From: Bacteriovoracaceae bacterium
GTDB taxonomy: Bacteria; Bdellovibrionota; Bacteriovoracia; Bacteriovoracales; Bacteriovoracaceae
Direction of reading: 5' to 3'
Length of the DNA: 64,000 bases
NCBI GenBank assembly: GCA_947446575.1
Contig: CANFHC010000004.1
Coordinates: 91,186 to 155,185, forward strand
Position 1 is the stretch's first letter, and each line of letters begins with the position of its first letter. Shown piece after piece: positions 45,601 to 54,221 of the stretch. Under the pieces are notes generated by a model. The model was not told where the DNA came from. It saw only the letters and a program-made list of their open reading frames with translations, and did not search any database. The position numbers and the translations under genes were made by a program.

Positions 45601-47574
45601 ATGTACGAGAACTATTTAGCGCTCATTCCCTTTTTTCCACTGCTAGCTTTTTTGATTAATTCACTTTTAATTAAAAATAAGTTGAACAATATCCAGGCTG
45701 GCCTGATCACGTTCATGGGACTTTTCACTTCATTTATTTTAGTGATTCTTCTTTCATTACACGTTCAGGAGGTGGGTCCTGTTCATGTAAAACTTTGGGA
45801 CTGGATGAATTATAAGAATATCGTATTCGATATTCACTTCGTCATGGATCAACTCTCTGTTGTTCTTTGTTTGATGGTTACAGGTATCGGCAGTGCGATT
45901 GCTTTTTTCTCGATTGGATACATGGATCATGAAGAAAAAGTTGGAAAGTTTTTTGCATTTTTTGCGCTCTTTGCTTTTTCAATGTTGCTTTTGGTTGTTG
46001 GCGAAAACTTTCTAGTCCTTTTTATGGGATGGGAAGGTGTTGGTCTAAGCTCATATCTTTTAATCGGATTCTGGTATGAACACACAAAAAACGGAAATGC
46101 TGCAAAGAAAGCATTTTTAGCAAACCGTGTTGGTGACTTTGGTGTTGTTCTTGGAATGATCGGATACGCGCTAGTGTTTAACACAGTTTCTTTCCGCGAT
46201 CTTCAACATCCAGATCTAGCGATCATCGCAGCAAATAAAAATCTTCTCATCGCTTCAAGTTTGCTTCTGGTTTTAGGGGTAACGGGTAAGTCTGCTCAAA
46301 TCCCACTTTTTATCTGGCTTCCGGATGCAATGATGGGTCCAACTCCAGTTTCAGCATTAATGCACGCAGCGACGATGGTTACGGCAGGTATTTTTTTGCT
46401 TTGTAGAGTTTCAAATATCATTATTCACTTCTCAGTTGTTCTTGATGTAATTGCATGGATTGGAGCACTCACTTCGTTGCTTGCAGCATTGATTGCCATC
46501 ACCCAAACCGATATCAAAAAAATTCTAGCATACTCAACTGTATCGCAGCTTGGTTACATGGTTATGGCCTGTGGACTTGGAGCCTTTTCAACGGGTCTTT
46601 TTCACGTTTTCACTCACGCATTTTTTAAGGCCCTCCTATTTCTTTGCGCTGCTTCGGTTATTTATGGATGTCATCACGAACAAAATATTTTCAAGATGGG
46701 CGGGCTTAAAAGTAAAATGCCAGTTACGTTTTGGACTTTTGTGATTGGGTTTTTAGCTATCGCTGGAATTCCTGGTTTCTCTGGGTTTTTCTCAAAAGAT
46801 GAGATTCTTTCAATGGCCTTCACAAATCCAGGTAACGGAATTTTTCTTTATTCAATTGGATTAATCAGTGCCTTGATCACAGCTTTCTATATGACGAGAA
46901 TGTTGGTTCTAGTATTTATCGTTCCACCATCTCATGATGTTCACGATAGCCATCAACATCACAAAAAAGAAGATGACTCTCATAATGGTCATGAAATTCA
47001 TGAGTCACCATCGGTAATGACCATCCCTCTTTTAATTTTGGCACTTTGTAGTGCAGTCGCTGGTTACGTTGGTATGCCACATATTTTTGGTGGACATGAA
47101 AATTCTCGATTATTTCAAACATTCGTAGAAAAATTCACAGCACATCCAATGGGTCATCGCGAACTATCACAAGAAACAGAAATTATCATGATGGTTGTTA
47201 CTACTATTCTTATTTTAAGTTCAATGGGACTTGCGTATTATATCTACGTAATAAAAGATCACGAAAGAATGCGCGACAAGATAAAGGCAAAATTCTTAGG
47301 TATTTGGATTATTAGTTCAGAAAAATTCAAAGTTGATGAGCTTTACGAAATAGCTATCATTAAACCTCTCTATCAAGTTGGTCACTTTTTAGTTGATGTT
47401 GTTGAAACACACATTGTTAATGGATTTGTTAAATTAATAACAAAGGCAGTTAGTGGTAGTGGAAACTTTTTAGAAGAAACAAAACCAGCAAAACTAGAAG
47501 TTGGAATTCTTTATATAGCAATCGGAACAGCGCTGATAATAACTTTTGTTTTTAGTGCATTCACTTTTAGATAA
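45601..47574 (+). CDS. nuoL: NADH-quinone oxidoreductase subunit L, set 2
   Basis: Second ND5-like proton pump, 657 residues. Motifs: MGWEGVGLSSYLLIGFWYEHTKNGNAAKKAF, GKSAQIPLFIWLPDAMMGPTPVSALMHAATMVTAGIFL and ITQTDIKKILAYSTVSQLGYM. A loop near 440-470 is strongly histidine-rich (DSHQHHKKEDDSHNGHEIHE). The C-terminal lateral helix region (FKVDELYEIAIIKPLYQV) is intact. Confidence 0.95.
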   Translation: MYENYLALIPFFPLLAFLINSLLIKNKLNNIQAGLITFMGLFTSFILVILLSLHVQEVGPVHVKLWDWMNYKNIVFDIHFVMDQLSVVLCLMVTGIGSAIAFFSIGYMDHEEKVGKFFAFFALFAFSMLLLVVGENFLVLFMGWEGVGLSSYLLIGFWYEHTKNGNAAKKAFLANRVGDFGVVLGMIGYALVFNTVSFRDLQHPDLAIIAANKNLLIASSLLLVLGVTGKSAQIPLFIWLPDAMMGPTPVSALMHAATMVTAGIFLLCRVSNIIIHFSVVLDVIAWIGALTSLLAALIAITQTDIKKILAYSTVSQLGYMVMACGLGAFSTGLFHVFTHAFFKALLFLCAASVIYGCHHEQNIFKMGGLKSKMPVTFWTFVIGFLAIAGIPGFSGFFSKDEILSMAFTNPGNGIFLYSIGLISALITAFYMTRMLVLVFIVPPSHDVHDSHQHHKKEDDSHNGHEIHESPSVMTIPLLILALCSAVAGYVGMPHIFGGHENSRLFQTFVEKFTAHPMGHRELSQETEIIMMVVTTILILSSMGLAYYIYVIKDHERMRDKIKAKFLGIWIISSEKFKVDELYEIAIIKPLYQVGHFLVDVVETHIVNGFVKLITKAVSGSGNFLEETKPAKLEVGILYIAIGTALIITFVFSAFTFR

Positions 47575-47595
47575 GTAAAAAAAGAGACAAGTATC

Positions 47596-49080
47596 ATGGA
47601 TCAATTATTTCTCATTAAATTTTTAATACCTCTGTTGTGGGCAATTGGATTTACATTTGCACCAAAGCAAAATGAAAAAGCCATTAAGCTCTATGCTTTA
47701 ATCGGGGCTTTCGTTTGTTTAGCGTACTCGGTTAAAATGTACTTTGATCTACCAAATCCAGGTTTGCTGACAGAATTATTTAAATTCAACATGCCTTTAT
47801 TTTTCAACATGACTTATACATTCGCGATGGATGGATTAAGCGCATTGTTGTTAATCCTTAATTCATTTCTGCTTTTAATGGTTGTTATCGCAACTTGGGA
47901 TATAAAAACAGATAAACTTCGCCTGTATTATTTCCTTATTTTCGCTTTAGTTTGGGCAGTAAGTGGATCACTTCTTGCGACTTCACTTTATGGTTTTTAT
48001 ATTTTCTGGGAAGCAATGCTTATTCCTCTGTTCATTCTTGTTGGAGTGTTTGGTGGAGAAAACAGAAGATACGCAAGCTTTAAGTTTTTCATGATGACAG
48101 CTGCCGGATCAATCCTGATGTTAGCCTCTATGTGCTATATGAGTGCAATGGCCTACAAATTAAATGGTTCATACGATTTAACTTATGATGTAATTAAATC
48201 ACTTAACCTTCATTATGATGGTTTCTGGTCTCCACAATCTCTAATCTTTTGGGCTTTCTCAATCGCTTTCTTTTTAAAAGTTCCAGTGTTTCCATTTCAC
48301 TCTTGGTTGCCTGATGCCCACGTTGAGGCTCCAACTGCAGGTTCAATTTTACTTGCTGGGATTTTACTAAAACTGGGTATTTATGGGTTTTTAAGATTCG
48401 TAATTCCTTTTTATCCACAAGCCGTTGATGCTTACCGTGATATCGTTCTTTACCTGGGTGCAATTGGTGTTATCTATGGAGCGCTAACAGCATGGGTTCA
48501 AAAAGATATAAAAAAGCTAGTGGCTTTTTCTTCGATCTCGCACATGGGTTATATTGTAATGGGTGTTTTCTCTCAAAACTCATTTGCCGTAAAAGGTGCA
48601 ATCTTTCAAATGGTCGCTCACGGGATTTCAACACCCGGACTCTTCATTGGTGTTCATTATCTTTACACTAGAAGACATACTAAAAAATTAGATCAATTCG
48701 GTGGTATCGCCAAAGTTATGCCTCGCTTTGCAATTCTCTTTTTCTTAATTACTGCAGGATCAATGGCGGTGCCAATGACTTGTGGTTTTGTTGGTGAGTT
48801 CATGATAACGGCTGGTGTTTATGAAATTAATAAAATTGTAGCGATACTAGCTGCTACAGGAATTATCCTCTCTCCAATTTATCTTTTAAAAATGTATCAC
48901 TTAACGGCCCTTGGTGAGATTACCCATGAAGAAAATAAATCGCTGAAAGATTTATCACTTCTTGAGGCAACACCAATGATTGTTCTATCGGTGTTAACTA
49001 TTCTTTTGGGTCTTTACCCAAAAATCGTGACAACGATGTATGAAGGCACGATAAATTTTTTCACACACTCAGGTTTATAG
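47596..49080 (+). CDS. nuoM: NADH-quinone oxidoreductase subunit M, set 2
   Basis: Second ND4-like proton pump, 494 residues. FYIFWEAMLIPLFILVGVFGGENRRYAS carries the channel glutamate and FLKVPVFPFHSWLPDAHVEAPTAGSILLAGILLKLGIYG the channel lysine, followed by VQKDIKKLVAFSSISHMGYIVMG. It ends 3 bp before nuoN of set 2. Confidence 0.95.
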   Translation: MDQLFLIKFLIPLLWAIGFTFAPKQNEKAIKLYALIGAFVCLAYSVKMYFDLPNPGLLTELFKFNMPLFFNMTYTFAMDGLSALLLILNSFLLLMVVIATWDIKTDKLRLYYFLIFALVWAVSGSLLATSLYGFYIFWEAMLIPLFILVGVFGGENRRYASFKFFMMTAAGSILMLASMCYMSAMAYKLNGSYDLTYDVIKSLNLHYDGFWSPQSLIFWAFSIAFFLKVPVFPFHSWLPDAHVEAPTAGSILLAGILLKLGIYGFLRFVIPFYPQAVDAYRDIVLYLGAIGVIYGALTAWVQKDIKKLVAFSSISHMGYIVMGVFSQNSFAVKGAIFQMVAHGISTPGLFIGVHYLYTRRHTKKLDQFGGIAKVMPRFAILFFLITAGSMAVPMTCGFVGEFMITAGVYEINKIVAILAATGIILSPIYLLKMYHLTALGEITHEENKSLKDLSLLEATPMIVLSVLTILLGLYPKIVTTMYEGTINFFTHSGL

Positions 49081-49083
49081 AAA

Positions 49084-50466
49084 ATGGAAAACTTAACATT
49101 TGTTCAAAACGTACTCATCTTTATTGCACTCAATGCGGCAGCACTCCTTTCTTTGAATATAAAAAAGTTTGGTAAGTACATTTCGTTTGGGTTGAGCTTT
49201 ATTGCGGCAGTAACTTTTTTCTCTATGTTGTACAGTAGAGATGTTTTCACTCTGGGAGATCTTTTCACCCTTGATGGGAATAAAGTATTTCTTTTAAAAC
49301 TTGTTTCACTACTTAATATCTTGATGATTTTAATCAACGGATATAGCTCTCTTGAAAAAGTAAAAAGCACACTTCTTGTAAGTTATATGTTTCTTGGTGG
49401 AGTATTTCTTTTAGGAGCAAATGAATTAATCACTTTTTATGTAGCACTAGAAACCATTGCACTAGTTGGATATGCACTAGTTGCTACTTCAAATCAAGAA
49501 TTCTCACGTGAAGCAGCGGTAAAGTATTTAGTGCAAGGATCTATTGTTTCTGCAATCTTTTTACTTGGGGCAGCTTTTTATTTAGGTGCCACTGGTGGAT
49601 TAACTTTAATTGGTGCTACGGTCGTTAACCAAGAACTCTATGCAATTGCTATAGGAATTTTTATTCTGACAGCTTGTTTTAAACTGGGTGCATTTCCTTT
49701 TCATGCTTGGATTGCCGATGTTTACTCAAATGTCAGCTTGGGAAATTTAGCGACGAACTTTTTCATCTCAAAAATCATTATTGGTTATAAATTCATCACA
49801 CTTCTACAATTACTTCTTCTTGAGTGTGACCCTCATTTTGTAAATATTCTCGTAAGAATTGTTCAAGTTATCGCAGTAGCTTCGGCTTTTTATGGAAATA
49901 TAATGGCCGTAGTTCAGGGACAGTTCAAAAGAATCATCGCTTACTCATCAGTTGCTCACACTGGATATATGTTGATGATGATTTGTATGACACCAGATGA
50001 ATCTTATGAAAAACAATTGATCAGCTACCTTGTTATTTATTCATTAACAGCTACGGGTGTTATTTTAATACTCAACCAATTCGCACAACTTAATAAAAAC
50101 AAAGATGGACGTGATATCTTAACTTCGGGATTTTACCGCAATAAAGGCTTAGCGATTATGCTTTCGGTCTTTGTTTTAAGCCTTGGAGGGATTCCTCTTA
50201 CGGCCGGTTTCGCAATGAAATACATGTTATTTACTAATTTCTTCAAAGAAGGTTTCAACCTAGAAACAACTTCTATCTTTATCAGCTCTGTTATTGGTTT
50301 AGCGTACTATATTCGTTTCGTAAGTGATCTCTTCACAGAAAACACTGATAAAATGAAACTACCGGTTATAAAAACTCGGTTTAGCGAATCACTAGTTCAT
50401 GTTATCATTTTATTGTCTATCTTCACTTTTGGAATCGCTCCATCACTCTTTTTAGGGTTGAAGTAA
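49084..50466 (+). CDS. nuoN: NADH-quinone oxidoreductase subunit N, set 2 (divergent)
   Basis: Second ND2-like subunit, 460 residues and more divergent than its neighbours. It keeps FYVALETIALVGYALVATSNQ (glutamate) and CFKLGAFPFHAWIADVYSNVS with lysines in both expected places (FKLGA and FISKIII), but the usual PDVYEGxPTP turn is replaced by ADVYSNVSLGNL. VVQGQFKRIIAYSSVAHTGYM is conserved. The residues needed for proton transfer remain, so it is probably functional. It is followed 15 bp later by the GYF/TPR gene. Confidence 0.9.
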   Translation: MENLTFVQNVLIFIALNAAALLSLNIKKFGKYISFGLSFIAAVTFFSMLYSRDVFTLGDLFTLDGNKVFLLKLVSLLNILMILINGYSSLEKVKSTLLVSYMFLGGVFLLGANELITFYVALETIALVGYALVATSNQEFSREAAVKYLVQGSIVSAIFLLGAAFYLGATGGLTLIGATVVNQELYAIAIGIFILTACFKLGAFPFHAWIADVYSNVSLGNLATNFFISKIIIGYKFITLLQLLLLECDPHFVNILVRIVQVIAVASAFYGNIMAVVQGQFKRIIAYSSVAHTGYMLMMICMTPDESYEKQLISYLVIYSLTATGVILILNQFAQLNKNKDGRDILTSGFYRNKGLAIMLSVFVLSLGGIPLTAGFAMKYMLFTNFFKEGFNLETTSIFISSVIGLAYYIRFVSDLFTENTDKMKLPVIKTRFSESLVHVIILLSIFTFGIAPSLFLGLK

Positions 50467-50481
50467 GTAGACAAGGGATGA

Positions 50482-53400
50482 ATGAGCGTAAAGTACAGAA
50501 TTCGGCTTCAGAACGACCGAGTTATTGGTCCGTTCACTACTGAAGAAGTCGGTGAGCTTTTTTTAAAAAACCATATTCATGGCGATGAGCTCTGTCAGCA
50601 ATTCCCTATTGGTGACTGGAGAAAAATATCTACATTTGCAGATCTGCATAAATTAATTGAAGCAATTAATAATAAAAATCTAACTGTCACAAAACTAGAA
50701 AAGCCATCTGAAGAAATTGTGAATTCACCATCTAAAAATGAATCAACTCAATCTGGCATTAAAAGCTTTAACGAATTTAAATTCGGTAAAAATGTAAAAA
50801 TAGATGTTGATTACAGTGAGCTCGAAAAAAAATATCAAGATGAAAATCTAGTAGATGAAGAAGCATTGGATAAAACCAAAGTCATTCAAAGGGGCGCTTC
50901 TCGGTCTCGCCCAGAAGAAATAGATAAGACTGTTATCATACCATCTAAGGCTCAAGTCCCAACCAAAGATTCAACTGAAACTCTTCAGAGAAAACTTGAA
51001 GAAAAAAACCAGGCGAGAAATCAAAAAAAAGAAGAGGAAATTGCCAACACACCAACTCAAGAAGAGTTAATGAATGAAAAAACTGAATTTGTAAATTTAG
51101 CCAATATTCTTCCTACTATAAATGCACAATTGAGTGTTTCAGAAGTTGAGTTAGATCAAAAGGCACGAATTGAAGAAAATAATGAAAAAATTCGCCTGAA
51201 GGAATTGCATGAGCAACTGCTTCGAGAGCAAGCTGAACTTGATTCAGAAGATGATGACGACGAAGAAGAGTTAGAAGAATCTTATTCTAATAATAATGAA
51301 CATGATTCAATTATTCAAAAAAAGCCGAAGAAAAAAAGAAAAAAGGGAATGTCGGTAATTGTGGCATTGGCATTTATTGGAATTTTCTATGTGCTTTTAT
51401 CTCCAGAAGATAAGCAACAACAAAGCGGCCCATTGTTTGCGGATATTAAATTTCCCATTACTCAAGAATATGAAGATAGCGCAGGGGCCAGTGCTGCTTT
51501 AGTTCAAGGTAGAGCTCTCTATGCCAAAAATACATATACCAGCCGAGCATTAGCTTCAGGACTCTATATAAACTCCCTGCAAAAACAATTCAGTCACAAT
51601 GAAGCCTTGGGAGAATTGATCTTAACATATTCAGAAATATTAGATGAAACGAAAGTCCCAAGACTATCTGGGAATATAATTTATAAACTAATACAGCTTT
51701 CTGAAAACAAAATGTTGAGCGACTTAAATGTTGTAACAGGAACAGCATTGTTTTATGGAAAGATTGGAAAGTATCAAACTGGAATAAATGTAATTAAAAA
51801 TTACTTAAAAGCTAAAGGCTCAATTTCCAGTAAACTTTTAGCCTATGACTTAGATCTATTAATCAATGCTGGTGATTTAGTAGAAGCAAGAAAGATTTAC
51901 ACCAAGCTTAAAGAAATACCTAAAAAACCGTTTGAAGTTTACTACTATCTATCTCGTTTTAGCGAAGTAGATGACAAACAAGCTGAAGCTCAAAATACTA
52001 TTGAAGAAGGACTTAAGTATTATCCAAATAGTGCTTTATTGCTATTAAAAGAAGCTGACTTTCTTTTTAAGAATAGAGATCAAAAAAAATATGAAGAAAC
52101 ATTATTGAAATGTAAGCAGAATAATATTGAAGGCTCACCTACATATACGGCAAAGTTTTTGTACCACATGGGACTCTTGAGTGCACTGAAAGGAAAAACT
52201 AAAGAAGCCAGTAGTTATTTCAAAAAATCTTTAGAATTAAAAGAATCAGAACAAGTTAGAACACTTTTATCCGGATTAGAAATTAGCGGAGACAATGCTC
52301 TTCAAACAATGATTCTAGAAAGCAAGGTGCTCGATCTCATTAATAAAGCAAAAGCGGAAATTAAAAATAAAAACTTAGAAGTAGCTTTTTCCCTTTCAAT
52401 TGAAGCAGCAGATGCTCTTCCTGATTATGTTCCAGCGGTATTGCTACAAATACAACTACAATTAAGACGTGGGCTTTTTGACTCGGCCATAAACACTCTT
52501 CAACGTGCCATTAGCTTAAATCCAGAAAATTTTTTACTGAAAAAAAATTTAGTAATAGCTTATTTAAAATCATACAAATTTGAAGAAGCTCAAAAAACGC
52601 TAATTGAAATTTCACAAAGTAAACATGCCCTTGGTAGTGAATATGCTTCATTAATGGGCGATTTTTATATTGCCAATAACAATCTACAATTGGCAGCAAG
52701 ATGGTATAGTGAAGCTCTCAATCGTGATCCGTTAAGTGACTATGATATGTTTGCCTTGGCTAAAATTTTTGTTCGTACTAAAAAATTTCAAGATGCTAAA
52801 ACAAGATTGTCGAAGGCACTTGTATTGGATCCAAAAAATCCAGAATACTTAGCGCTCAATTCAGAAATTTTGTTTGAACAAGATAATACCGATACAGCGA
52901 TTGGATATTTAAGAGATGTTATTTCTGAAGTTGGGGAAAACCCCAAGTTAATGGCGGCGATAGCAACTCTTTATTATAAAAGTGGTCAGTCTAAAGAATT
53001 CCAGGCCTATTATAAACGAATTCAAGATATGCCCAAAAAAGATGAAGCTTTTTATGAGTTTTTAATTTACGCATCAAAGTTGGAAGAAAGAAAAGAAGAT
53101 TACATAAGTTACAATCGTGAACTTTTAAAACTCAATCCTGGAAATTTAAAAGCTCGCCTCGATTTAGGAGAATTTCTTTTTGAACTTAAACGTTTCCCAG
53201 AGGCAATTGCTGAATTTGAAGAAATTAGAGGAAAACTTGCTTCTTATCCCAAAGTGCATTACATGCTTGCTCGCGTATATCTTTCAATGGGAGATGTAAA
53301 AAAAGCAAAAGAGATGGCCCTAAAAGAACTTGAACTCAATCCTGGCCTAGATTCAGCTTATTTTATCGTTGGAGAAGTGGCCCGAGTTGAAAAAGATTAT

Positions 53401-53700
53401 CGCGAAGCCGTTTTAAAATATGAGAAGGCCATAAGCTTAAATCCTAAGTCTGTTGACGCCTTAATGGCGATGGCCTGGATAAGGCTTGCTCAAAATTATG
53501 CTAGTGAAGCTATTGAGCTCTACAATCGAGCAATGAAAGAAGATAAAACCAACCCAGAAATATTCAAACAAATGGGATTTGCTTATAGGGCGGCTGGTCA
53601 GAGAGCACTCGCAAAAGAAAAATTTGAAGATTATTTGAAATTAAGCCCAGGGGCCAGTGATAAAGATCAGATTGAGGCCCAGATTAGAAGTTTACAATAG
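50482..53700 (+). CDS. Giant GYF-domain/TPR membrane protein
   Basis: A 1072-residue protein. Residues 4-58 resemble the bacterial GYF_2 domain (IGPFTTEEVGELFLKNHIHGDELCQQFPIGDWRKIS), seen at the N-terminus of many membrane proteins. Residues 60-285 are charged and disordered or coiled-coil, ending in an acidic run (SEDDDDEEELEES) and a basic KKPKKKRKK. One membrane helix is at 290-307 (MSVIVALAFIGIFYVLL). The rest is about twenty tetratricopeptide-like repeats, for example FDSAINTLQRAISLNPENF and YREAVLKYEKAISLNPKSV. The N-terminus should be cytoplasmic and the TPR part periplasmic. Function unknown; it is the last gene of the nuo transcription unit. Confidence 0.82.
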   Translation: MSVKYRIRLQNDRVIGPFTTEEVGELFLKNHIHGDELCQQFPIGDWRKISTFADLHKLIEAINNKNLTVTKLEKPSEEIVNSPSKNESTQSGIKSFNEFKFGKNVKIDVDYSELEKKYQDENLVDEEALDKTKVIQRGASRSRPEEIDKTVIIPSKAQVPTKDSTETLQRKLEEKNQARNQKKEEEIANTPTQEELMNEKTEFVNLANILPTINAQLSVSEVELDQKARIEENNEKIRLKELHEQLLREQAELDSEDDDDEEELEESYSNNNEHDSIIQKKPKKKRKKGMSVIVALAFIGIFYVLLSPEDKQQQSGPLFADIKFPITQEYEDSAGASAALVQGRALYAKNTYTSRALASGLYINSLQKQFSHNEALGELILTYSEILDETKVPRLSGNIIYKLIQLSENKMLSDLNVVTGTALFYGKIGKYQTGINVIKNYLKAKGSISSKLLAYDLDLLINAGDLVEARKIYTKLKEIPKKPFEVYYYLSRFSEVDDKQAEAQNTIEEGLKYYPNSALLLLKEADFLFKNRDQKKYEETLLKCKQNNIEGSPTYTAKFLYHMGLLSALKGKTKEASSYFKKSLELKESEQVRTLLSGLEISGDNALQTMILESKVLDLINKAKAEIKNKNLEVAFSLSIEAADALPDYVPAVLLQIQLQLRRGLFDSAINTLQRAISLNPENFLLKKNLVIAYLKSYKFEEAQKTLIEISQSKHALGSEYASLMGDFYIANNNLQLAARWYSEALNRDPLSDYDMFALAKIFVRTKKFQDAKTRLSKALVLDPKNPEYLALNSEILFEQDNTDTAIGYLRDVISEVGENPKLMAAIATLYYKSGQSKEFQAYYKRIQDMPKKDEAFYEFLIYASKLEERKEDYISYNRELLKLNPGNLKARLDLGEFLFELKRFPEAIAEFEEIRGKLASYPKVHYMLARVYLSMGDVKKAKEMALKELELNPGLDSAYFIVGEVARVEKDYREAVLKYEKAISLNPKSVDALMAMAWIRLAQNYASEAIELYNRAMKEDKTNPEIFKQMGFAYRAAGQRALAKEKFEDYLKLSPGASDKDQIEAQIRSLQ

Positions 53701-53754
53701 AGTTTCTTCTTGTCTTTATTTGAGAAAAATTTTAATATGACTTTCTAGAATTTT

Positions 53755-53842
53755 GGAGGATTGGCTGAGTGGTCGATAGCGGCGGTTTTGAAAACCGTTG
53801 AACCGAAAGGTTCCGCAGGTTCGAATCCTGTGTCCTCCGCCA
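53755..53842 (+). tRNA. tRNA-Ser (anticodon TGA)
   Basis: An 88-nt class II tRNA with acceptor GGAGGAT paired to GTCCTCC, anticodon stem GCGGT/ACCGT around loop TTTGAAA (anticodon TGA), a variable arm (TTGAACCGAAAGGTTCCG), T arm CAGGTTCGAATCCTG, discriminator G and an encoded CCA. It reads UCA and related serine codons. Confidence 0.96.
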
Positions 53843-53902
53843 CTTTTTTTTAGCGCCACCAACTCTGCGAATTTTAGTTTAAAATTGATTGATAGTTTAG
53901 AT

Positions 53903-53994
53903 GGAGACGTGGGAGAGTGGTCTAATCCAGCGCCTTGCTAAGGCGTCGTACCTCGCAAGAGGTACCGTGAGTTCGAATCTCACCGTCTCCGCCA
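53903..53994 (+). tRNA. tRNA-Ser (anticodon GCT)
   Basis: A 92-nt class II tRNA with acceptor GGAGACG paired to CGTCTCC, anticodon stem GCGCC/GGCGT around loop TTGCTAA (anticodon GCT), a long variable arm (CGTACCTCGCAAGAGGTACC), T arm TGAGTTCGAATCTCA, and encoded CCA. It reads AGC/AGU serine codons. Confidence 0.96.
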
Positions 53995-54030
53995 CTTTGG
54001 CCTTTGCTCTTTAAGATTTTCTTCCTTTGC

Positions 54031-54107
54031 GCAGACGTAGCTCAGTTGGATAGAGTACTTGACTACGAATCAAGTGGTCGCAGGTTCGACTCCTGCCGTT
54101 TGCGCCA
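54031..54107 (+). tRNA. tRNA-Arg (anticodon ACG)
   Basis: A 77-nt tRNA with acceptor GCAGACG paired to CGTTTGC, D stem GCTC/GAGT, anticodon stem CTTGA/TCAAG around loop CTACGAA (anticodon ACG), T arm GCAGGTTCGACTCCTGC, discriminator G and encoded CCA. A34 is normally deaminated to inosine by TadA, letting it read CGU, CGC and CGA. It is the last of three clustered tRNA genes. Confidence 0.95.
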
Positions 54108-54182
54108 TTTTTAAAATCCAGAAATTTTTTATCATTCGCATCACATTAGTGGTCTAGCTATTGCAATTACTCTTTTAGATTG

Positions 54183-54204
54183 AAGTTCTTTACTTAAAGA
54201 ACTT
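54183..54204. promoter_or_regulatory. Perfect 9-bp hairpin in the leader of the DUF937-OmpA gene
   Basis: Inverted repeat AAGTTCTTT (54183-54191) and AAAGAACTT (54196-54204) with loop ACTT, 17 bp before the ATG and next to the AAAGGAG ribosome-binding site. No T-run follows, so it is more likely an operator or an mRNA leader structure than a terminator of the tRNA cluster. Confidence 0.4.
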
Positions 54205-54221
54205 TAAACAAAGGAGTACTT

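Noticed and set aside
49500..49515. ATTCTCACGTGAAGCA in nuoN set 2, similar to parS
   Set aside because: It matches TGTTTCACGTGAAACA at only 12 of 16 positions, lies in a conserved coding stretch and does not share the TGTTCCACGTAGAAC form of the two better sites.
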